NCBI GenBank assembly: GCA_017408045.1 | Contig: JAFQVL010000050.1 | Span: forward strand, 1 to 34,713 | Reading direction: 5' to 3' | Origin: Clostridia bacterium | GTDB lineage: Bacteria > Bacillota > Clostridia > Christensenellales > Borkfalkiaceae | DNA: 34,713 nt | Shown: piece by piece, positions 30,243 to 34,713 of the stretch | Position numbering within the stretch: position 1 is the first letter of the stretch | Layout: each line of letters begins with the position of its first letter | The notes under the pieces: model-generated | The model's database searches: none | What the model was told of the DNA's origin: nothing | What the model saw: the letters and a program-made list of their open reading frames with translations, nothing else | Program-made: the position numbers and the translations under genes

Positions 30243-30461
30243 ATGAATATGAAAGTTTTTGGAGAAAGAGTCAAACAAGCGTTAAAGGAAAGTGGTTTAA
30301 CGCAAAAAAAATTAGCGGAAGAATTAAATGTGCAGACGTCCACTCTTTGTGAATGGCTGAATGACCACAATGAGCCCCCTATGCAAATGATAGTGGATAT
30401 TGCTCGTTTTTTAGACGTATCAACGGATTACTTACTAGGAATGAAAGATTATGATTTATAA
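30243..30461 (+). CDS. XRE-family HTH transcriptional regulator
   Basis: This 72-residue protein is almost entirely a Cro/CI-type HTH: FGERVKQALKESGLTQKKLAEELNVQTSTLCEWLNDHNEPPMQMIVDIARFLDVSTDYLLG. No ligand or oligomerisation domain is visible. ATG 30243 and ATG 30249 both lack a Shine-Dalgarno site. A TATAAT (30237-30242) lies directly upstream, so a leaderless message from 30249 is possible. A TATGAAT half-site (30242-30248) overlaps the start, suggesting autoregulation as well as control of the divergent lipoprotein gene. A terminator follows. Confidence 0.9.
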   Translation: MNMKVFGERVKQALKESGLTQKKLAEELNVQTSTLCEWLNDHNEPPMQMIVDIARFLDVSTDYLLGMKDYDL

Positions 30462-30487
30462 AAAACGACGAATCCTCGTCGTTTTTT
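30461..30487 (+). terminator. Intrinsic terminator after the XRE gene
   Basis: AAAAAACGACGA pairs with TCGTCGTTTTTT around a four-base loop, followed by GTTT. Confidence 0.92.
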
Positions 30488-30530
30488 GTTTAAGAAATCG
30501 GTTTTTTGGTTGAGAGTAGAAGGCGCTCGC

Positions 30531-30716
30531 TGTCATTCTGAATCAAGTGCACGCGCAAGGCTATGCCTTGCGACACTACAAGTCTTGGCGAGTAAGAATC
30601 CCAATAGATCCATTCGACTGCGCCCTATGGGCTACGCTCAGGATGACGGGCGCGCGGTTGCAAAACTTGTCATTTTGAGTGGAGAGATAGCGTAATCGAA
30701 GAATCTATATTTAATA
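30531..30716 (+). repeat. Dispersed GTCATTCTGA-type repeat (source of spurious ILRYAQDD-like ORFs)
   Basis: GTCATTCTGA near the left end faces TCAGGATGAC near 30639-30648 in inverted orientation. A second head, TTGTCATTTTGAGTGGAGAGATAGCGTAATCGAAGAATC, follows. An internal hairpin, CGCAAGGC-TAT-GCCTTGCG, is present. The frame that reads HSESSARARLC...MGYAQDDGR is the well-known artefact of this repeat type and not a gene. It runs straight into the second micro-hairpin array. Confidence 0.75.
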
Positions 30717-30727
30717 TTTCTATAACG

Positions 30728-30816
30728 ATTGCCATAGGCAATCAATTCACGTTTTCGTGGCGAAAACAATTCACGCATACAAAGTATGCAATTCACAAAA
30801 CTTTGTTTTAATTCAC
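30728..30816 (+). repeat. Micro-hairpin array, locus 2: four stem-loops each followed by CAATTCAC
   Basis: The stem-loops are ATTGCC-ATA-GGCAAT (30728-30742), GTTTTC-GTGGC-GAAAAC (30751-30767), GCATAC-AAA-GTATGC (30775-30789) and AAAAC-TTT-GTTTT (30797-30809). Each is followed by CAATTCAC, or AATTCAC sharing a C or lacking it. The first is identical to the first right-arm hairpin of locus 1. Units 2-4 occupy the same slots but carry compensating base changes. The flank preceding unit 1 is also similar in both loci. Confidence 0.9.
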
Positions 30817-30821
30817 TAAAT

Positions 30822-30857
30822 AAAAAACACCCCCGACGGGATTGCCGTCGGGGTTTT
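30822..30857. terminator. Bidirectional terminator hairpin, copy 2 (rubrerythrin end)
   Basis: CCCCGACGG (30831-30839) pairs with CCGTCGGGG (30845-30853). A6 lies to the left and TTTT to the right. It ends the rubrerythrin gene on the minus strand and repeats the hairpin at 29725-29749. Confidence 0.9.
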
Positions 30858-30889
30858 GTCTATATTGTGGAGGTCATTGACTACAAGAA

Positions 30890-31528
30890 TTAGTAGTTTT
30901 CCGCTCTTACCTGGAAGTATGCCTGAGGATGTGCGCAGATAGGGCAAACGTCGGGTGCTTCCTTACCGATTACGATATGGCCGCAGTTCGAGCATTGCCA
31001 TACAGCGTCGCCTTCCTTGGAGAATACAAGCTTGTTCTGTACGTTGGAAAGAAGCTTTCTGTATCTTTCTTCGTGCTCCTTTTCGATAGCAGCAACGCCT
31101 TCGAACAGAGTAGCGATGTCTTCAAAGCCTTCTTCTCTTGCCGTCTTTGCAAAGCCAGCGTACATATCCGTCCATTCGTAGTTTTCACCCAAAGCTGCGT
31201 CCAAAAGGTTTTCTGCCGTGGAAGAAATTTCGCCGCCGTTCAAAAGCTTGTACCAAATCTTTGCGTGCTCCTGCTCGTTCTTCGCCGTTTCTTCAAACAA
31301 AGCGGCAATCTGCACAAAGCCTTCTTTCTTTGCCTTGGAAGCAAAATAGGTGTACTTGTTTCTTGCCTGAGATTCGCCTGCAAACGCCTCTTTCAAGTTC
31401 GCTTCCGTCTTCGTGCCCTTTAAAGGGTTGTGCTTTTCAAACACGTTCGACTGTTTACATTTGGGGCAGGTTTCGATTGCGCCTTCGCCTTCGTGAACAT
31501 AACCGCATACTTTACATACATACTTCAT
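30890..31528 (-). CDS. Rubrerythrin with rubredoxin-like domains at both ends
   Basis: Rubrerythrins are NAD(P)H-linked peroxidases of anaerobes that detoxify H2O2 at a di-iron site. The 212 residues have an N-terminal iron or zinc knuckle, [20 protein letters not shown] (5-24). The four-helix ferritin-like domain follows with [25 protein letters not shown] and [12 protein letters not shown] di-iron ligands. A C-terminal rubredoxin, [20 protein letters not shown], comes near 180-199. Ordinary rubrerythrin has only the C-terminal one and reverse rubrerythrin only the N-terminal one. AGAGGTAAAAAAATT precedes the ATG. It has a long leader of about 260 bases. Confidence 0.95.
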   Translation of the reverse strand: MKYVCKVCGYVHEGEGAIETCPKCKQSNVFEKHNPLKGTKTEANLKEAFAGESQARNKYTYFASKAKKEGFVQIAALFEETAKNEQEHAKIWYKLLNGGEISSTAENLLDAALGENYEWTDMYAGFAKTAREEGFEDIATLFEGVAAIEKEHEERYRKLLSNVQNKLVFSKEGDAVWQCSNCGHIVIGKEAPDVCPICAHPQAYFQVRAENY

Positions 31529-31581
31529 AATTTTTTTACCTCTTTATATTTATTTATTTGGCTCTGTCGTATCGCCTGATT

Positions 31582-31695
31582 GATTTTTGACGGAAAAATA
31601 ATTGCGAAATCCTTCGTGCTTTGCTCGGTTACAGACCGCTGAGGGTATGCGCCCTTACAAAGCACTAGTCTTTCTTATATTTTTCTCGTCAAATC
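31582..31695. repeat. Palindromic element candidate, copy D, in the rubrerythrin leader
   Basis: GATTTTTGACGGAAAAATA (31582-31600) is the near-complement of the right end at about 31678-31695. An inner GTGCTTTG...CAAAGCAC stem and CTCGGTTACAG near the centre recall copies A-C, but sequence identity to them is low. It would be transcribed in the rubrerythrin 5' UTR. Membership in the family is inference. Confidence 0.5.
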
Positions 31696-31744
31696 GCTAA
31701 AGAAATTTAGCTAAAACCAATCATTCTCCGCGACATAGCCGTAG

Positions 31745-31769
31745 TTCTTATTAAAACTCATTCTTATTA
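31745..31769. promoter_or_regulatory. Direct repeats downstream of the rubrerythrin promoter
   Basis: TTCTTATTA occurs at 31745-31753 and again at 31761-31769, a 16-base period, just inside the transcribed region. A stress or metal regulator could bind there. It is not a clear PerR box. Confidence 0.4.
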
Positions 31770-31794
31770 GGACTAAGTTTCATTAATTGTTTTA

Positions 31795-31823
31795 ATCTTA
31801 GCATATTTAGAAATCTTTGTCAA
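31795..31823 (-). promoter_or_regulatory. Promoter for the rubrerythrin gene
   Basis: On the minus strand, TTGACA (complement of 31818-31823), a 17-base spacer and TAAGAT (complement of 31795-31800). It implies a leader of about 260 bases. The other half of this gap, up to 31934, carries the divergent cardiolipin synthase promoter region, with TATAAT at 31894-31899 and a poor -35. Confidence 0.8.
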
Positions 31824-31934
31824 TAGTTTTGTGAAAAAAAGTTGAAAAATTTTTCCAGCAAATGGAAAAGGGTTGCTTTTTATCCGTTTGCGATATAATA
31901 TGAATATATAGTTCATCAATTTGGGGAAAGTTTT

Positions 31935-32399
31935 ATGGGGAAAAAATACAACGAACGCAAACGGAAATGGATAGAAAAGACTTTGGATAACGACCGCCGC
32001 TATAAGGCAATCGTCTACAATCGCGTGGCTTCGTGTATTCTCTTTACGTTGCTGCAGCTTGGGGTGTCGATAGCGTTGCTGTTGCTTACCGAATTCGGTT
32101 GGGCTTGGCAACTGGCGGCAGGGGTGCTTTCGGTTGTCTTCGTCGTCTATTTAGAGGGAAGAGAGCAGCGCCGTCCCACCCGTACGCTGTGGATTATTTT
32201 GCTTTTGCTTGCCCCTCTTGTCGGCGTGCCCCTGTACTTTTTATACGGCGACGGCAAGCCGATGAAACTCTTGCGAAAAAAAATACGCTGCGGCGGAAAA
32301 AACGTTGTCTGCCGGGCAAGCGGATTTTGCTGCCGAGGAAAGAGGGGCGGACGGAATGTCTGCCTTGCTGGAAAGGCTTGGCTATCCTACCTACGATGA
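31935..32399 (+). CDS. Cardiolipin synthase, N-terminal fragment (frameshifted)
   Basis: The first 115 or so residues are the membrane part of a phospholipase-D-type cardiolipin synthase. After a basic start, two or three hydrophobic segments follow: CILFTLLQLGVSIALLLL, LAAGVLSVVFVVYL, and LWIILLLLAPLVGVPLYFLYGDGKP. After KLLRKK the frame reads cysteine- and glycine-rich nonsense and stops at 32399. The genuine continuation lies in the +1 frame. The break is at an A8 run (32276-32283). GGGGAAAGTTTT precedes the ATG. Intact, the protein would be about 518 residues, the usual length. Confidence 0.85.
   Translation: MGKKYNERKRKWIEKTLDNDRRYKAIVYNRVASCILFTLLQLGVSIALLLLTEFGWAWQLAAGVLSVVFVVYLEGREQRRPTRTLWIILLLLAPLVGVPLYFLYGDGKPMKLLRKKIRCGGKNVVCRASGFCCRGKRGGRNVCLAGKAWLSYLR
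32276..32283 (+). other. A8 homopolymer at the cardiolipin synthase frameshift
   Basis: Reading TTG CGA AAA AAA and skipping one A restores LRKKYAAAEKTLSAGQADFA, which joins the two fragments smoothly. Seven A would give one open frame. The run could reflect a sequencing or assembly error, a real mutation, phase variation or transcriptional slippage. Confidence 0.85.
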
Positions 32400-33492
32400 C
32401 GGGGACGTTTCCTATTATCCTACGGGGAAGGAACTGTTTGCTGCAATGCTGGACGCCCTGCGTAGGGCGGAAAAATTCGTCCTCATGGAGTACTTTATTC
32501 TCGCGGGCGGTACAATGTGGAGAGAGCTACTGAAACTTCTTTTAGAAAAAGCAGAGGAAGGCGTACAAATCAAAATCATCTACGATGATTTCGGGTCTAT
32601 GTTTTCCCTGCCGCCGCACTATGCGCGGTACTTGGAGGGCTTGCACGAAAACATACGCTGCCTCGCTTTTAATAAAGTATATCCCATTTTTAGTCCATCT
32701 TATAACCACCGCGACCATAGAAAAATTTTGATTGTTGACGGCAAAGTGGGTTTTACGGGCGGCATGAATATCGCCGACGAATATATCGACGAGAAAAAAC
32801 GCTTTGGCTATTGGAAGGATACGGGTATTCGCGTGCGAGGGGAAGGAGTGCGCTCGATGACGAAAGCCTTTTTGGAAACGTGGGTGGCGCTCAAAGAGCC
32901 GCAGTTGGACGTTTCCACCTATTTGCAGTCGCCTGCGTACGGGAAGACGGGGGCTTGTATCATTCCCTGTGCCGACTCTCCCTTAGACGAAGTGCGCACT
33001 TGCGAGGCGGTGTATTTAGAGATGATTCACCGCGCGAAGGAGTATCTGTATATCACGACGCCGTACTTGGTGTTGGACGAGGCGTTGCGGGCGGCGCTGT
33101 GTTTAGCGGCGATGCGTGGGGTAGACGTACGCATTTTAACGCCGGGGATTCCCGATAAGAAGACGGTGTACCGCTTGACGCGCGCCAACTACGGTGTTTT
33201 GCTGCGGTCAGGGGTGAGGATTTATGAATATACCCCCGGTTTTCTGCACGCCAAAATGACCCTTTCCGACGGCGCGGCGGTCGTGGGAACGACCAACTAC
33301 GATTACCGCAGTCTATACTTGCATTTTGAAAATATGGTGTATTTTCGCGACGAGAGCTGCATTGCCGCCATTAGAGAGGACTTCGAGCAAATGTTCTTGG
33401 TGTCCAAAGAGCGCACCGAGGCGGATACAAAGCGCCGCTTTTTGGGTAAGGCGTTCGACACCGTATTGCGGATTTTCGAGCCGTTGCTTTAA
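32305..33492 (+). CDS. Cardiolipin synthase, catalytic PLD-domain fragment
   Basis: This part carries both phospholipase-D active sites, which in cardiolipin synthase join two phosphatidylglycerols. The first is HRDHRKILIVDGKVGFTGGMNIADEY and the second is HAKMTLSDGAAVVGTTNYDYRS, each with H-x-K-x4-D. The open frame extends upstream of the TTG at 32305 to the A8 run, and it is the continuation of the membrane domain at 31935. Expressed alone from TTG it would lack the membrane anchor. The gene lies before an ABC exporter gene that has its own promoter. CdsA in this window supplies the lipid precursor pathway. Confidence 0.9.
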   Translation: MSAGQADFAAEERGADGMSALLERLGYPTYDDGDVSYYPTGKELFAAMLDALRRAEKFVLMEYFILAGGTMWRELLKLLLEKAEEGVQIKIIYDDFGSMFSLPPHYARYLEGLHENIRCLAFNKVYPIFSPSYNHRDHRKILIVDGKVGFTGGMNIADEYIDEKKRFGYWKDTGIRVRGEGVRSMTKAFLETWVALKEPQLDVSTYLQSPAYGKTGACIIPCADSPLDEVRTCEAVYLEMIHRAKEYLYITTPYLVLDEALRAALCLAAMRGVDVRILTPGIPDKKTVYRLTRANYGVLLRSGVRIYEYTPGFLHAKMTLSDGAAVVGTTNYDYRSLYLHFENMVYFRDESCIAAIREDFEQMFLVSKERTEADTKRRFLGKAFDTVLRIFEPLL

Positions 33493-33555
33493 CGCAAATT
33501 TTATTTTAGAAAAATAAAAGTTTTGTGAAAAAGGAGCAAAAAAGCGGAAGATTGC

Positions 33556-33585
33556 TTGACAATTGTCGTAGGCAGGTTTTATAAT
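33556..33585 (+). promoter_or_regulatory. Promoter for the ABC exporter gene, with palindrome at -35
   Basis: TTGACA (33556-33561), an 18-base spacer and TATAAT (33580-33585). The perfect palindrome GACAATTGTC (33558-33567) overlaps the -35, a likely repressor site. A TTTTATTTT/AAAATAAAA inverted repeat lies just upstream (about 33500-33520), at the end of the cardiolipin synthase gene. Confidence 0.8.
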
Positions 33586-33619
33586 ACTCGGTGAAAAAAA
33601 TAGAAAAACAGGAGTAAAT

Positions 33620-34713
33620 ATGGTCAAGACTTTGCTGAAAAGCGTTCGTGAATACAAAAGGCCTGCTATCATCACCCCGATATTTATGGTGATTGAGGCT
33701 CTGTGCGAATGCTTGATTCCCTTTTTTATGGCGCAACTCATTACGGCGATTAAACCTGCGCCGGGTGAGCCGCCCCTTGCGGCTGATATGGCGTTGCAGA
33801 CGGTGTTAAAATACGGTATCATCCTGATTGTGTTGGCGGCGGTATCGCTGACCAGCGGTGTTTTGGCAGGACGGTTTGCGGCGACGGCGAGCTGCGGCTT
33901 TGCAAAAAATTTGCGCCACGACCTCTTTTACAAGGTGCAGCGGTTCTCCTTTGCGAACGTGGATAAGTTTTCAACCTCGTCGCTGGTTACGAGGTTGACG
34001 ACGGACGTTACCAACGTCCAGCAGGCGTTCCAAATGTGTCTGCGTATCGTCATTCGCGTACCCTTGCAGTTCATCTTCGCCATTATCATGAGTTTCACCA
34101 TCAACCCCAAGCTGGCTTGGATTTTCGTGGTAATTGTTCCTTTCTTGGCGGCAATCATCATCTGCCTGATGCGGTTCGTTATGCCCTTCTTTAGGCGTAT
34201 CTTCAAAAAATACGACGCGCTGAACGAATCCGTGCAGGAAAACGTCGGCGGTATTCGCGTGGTAAAAGCGTTTGTCCGTGAGGACCACGAAACGGAGAAG
34301 TTCAAAAAGGCGGCTGGAGAAGTGCGCGACGACTTCACGCGCGCAGAAAAAATCATTGCTCTGAACGGCCCGATTATGACGCTGTTTATCAATTTTGCCT
34401 CTATTTTAATTTCCGCCTTTGCGGCGTACGCGATTATTGACCCGAATTTTTGGGCGGCGTATCCCGGCTTTGGCGAAGGTCAGCTTTCCGCGTTGATTTC
34501 ATACGGGATTCAAATGCTGTCGTGCCTGATGATGTTTTCCATGATTTTCGTTATGCTGTCCATGTCTATCGAGGGCGCAAGACGTATTGCAGAGGTGCTG
34601 AATTGCGAATCGGATATCGTCAGTCCTGAAAACGCAACGACAGAAGTAAAGGACGGCTCTATCCGCTTTGCGGACGTGCGCTTTAAGTATTCCTCCACGG
34701 CGAACAAGTACGC
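33620..34713 (+). CDS. ABC transporter, fused permease-ATPase (exporter type), truncated by window end
   Basis: This is the first 364 residues of a half-transporter of the heterodimeric multidrug/lipid exporter type (YfiB/LmrC-like). AACAGGAGTAAAT precedes the ATG. The membrane domain has about six helices. Typical elements are SCGFAKNLRHDLFYKVQRFSFANVDKFSTSSLVTRLTTDVTNVQQAF, KKYDALNESVQENVGGIRVVKAFVRE and SIEGARRIAEVL. The nucleotide-binding domain begins with IRFADVRFKYS and is cut off before Walker A. Its partner gene presumably follows outside the window. The substrate cannot be told. Confidence 0.92.
   Translation, partial: MVKTLLKSVREYKRPAIITPIFMVIEALCECLIPFFMAQLITAIKPAPGEPPLAADMALQTVLKYGIILIVLAAVSLTSGVLAGRFAATASCGFAKNLRHDLFYKVQRFSFANVDKFSTSSLVTRLTTDVTNVQQAFQMCLRIVIRVPLQFIFAIIMSFTINPKLAWIFVVIVPFLAAIIICLMRFVMPFFRRIFKKYDALNESVQENVGGIRVVKAFVREDHETEKFKKAAGEVRDDFTRAEKIIALNGPIMTLFINFASILISAFAAYAIIDPNFWAAYPGFGEGQLSALISYGIQMLSCLMMFSMIFVMLSMSIEGARRIAEVLNCESDIVSPENATTEVKDGSIRFADVRFKYSSTANKY

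Noticed and set aside
30486..30695. Possible 69-residue protein with MGYAQDDGR
   Set aside because: Typical translation of a non-coding dispersed repeat; starts inside the XRE terminator.
31735..31830. PerR or Fur box before rubrerythrin
   Set aside because: AT-rich direct repeats are present but no convincing TTATAATNATTATAA-type inverted repeat.

Overview
The window looks like chromosomal DNA of an anaerobic Bacillota bacterium of class Clostridia, probably an uncultured gut-type lineage with roughly 50% GC. The evidence is the gene order rpsB-tsf-pyrH-frr-uppS-cdsA-dxr-rseP, then ylxM-ffh-rpsP-khpA-rimM, rplS and comM-dprA-topA-trmFO-hslVU. Purine-rich Shine-Dalgarno sites, near-consensus TTGACA/TATAAT promoters, a TPP riboswitch before a ThiT-type transporter, and a rubrerythrin support this. 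Species cannot be named from the sequence alone. I saw no rRNA, tRNA, CRISPR array, prophage or transposase gene.

Layout. 1-7.1 kb: translation factors (the end of S2, EF-Ts, RRF), UMP kinase, undecaprenyl-PP synthase, CDP-DAG synthase, DXP reductoisomerase and a site-2 protease. 7.1-10.3 kb: SRP (YlxM, Ffh) and 30S assembly (S16, KhpA, RimM). 10.3-18.5 kb: a block between rimM and rplS, where trmD would normally lie. It holds a riboswitch-controlled thiamine transporter, a YfbR-type nucleotidase, a lipid-anchored HtrA protease, an unrecognised FtsK-like pseudo-ATPase, MutY, an Fe-S flavoprotein, and divergent CDF and Na+/Ca2+-type transporters. 18.5-27.9 kb: L19 with a leader RNA, ComM, a DUF1294 protein, DprA, TopA, TrmFO and HslVU. 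28-29.7 kb: HisRS and thioredoxin. 29.7-31.9 kb: an accessory stretch with a lipoprotein divergent from an XRE regulator, dispersed repeats and a double-rubredoxin rubrerythrin. 31.9-34.7 kb: a cardiolipin synthase split by a frameshift at an A8 run, and the start of an ABC exporter that runs off the window.

The most unusual content lies between genes. (1) Arrays of micro-hairpins: short perfect stem-loops whose stem sequences differ from unit to unit, each followed by a constant CAATTCAC octamer. One locus has eight units in two head-to-head arms, a second has four, and a fragment occurs near rpsP. (2) A family of ~115-125 bp palindromic elements next to ffh, rplS, hslU and possibly rubrerythrin. 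Their cores are related, but their terminal inverted repeats differ between copies while staying self-complementary within each copy. Both families appear to conserve structure rather than sequence. (3) A consensus promoter whose whole 17-bp spacer is a perfect palindrome, set between a lipoprotein gene and a divergent XRE regulator.

Starts were chosen by Shine-Dalgarno spacing and family length. No database search was possible, so family names rest on recognised motifs and gene order.
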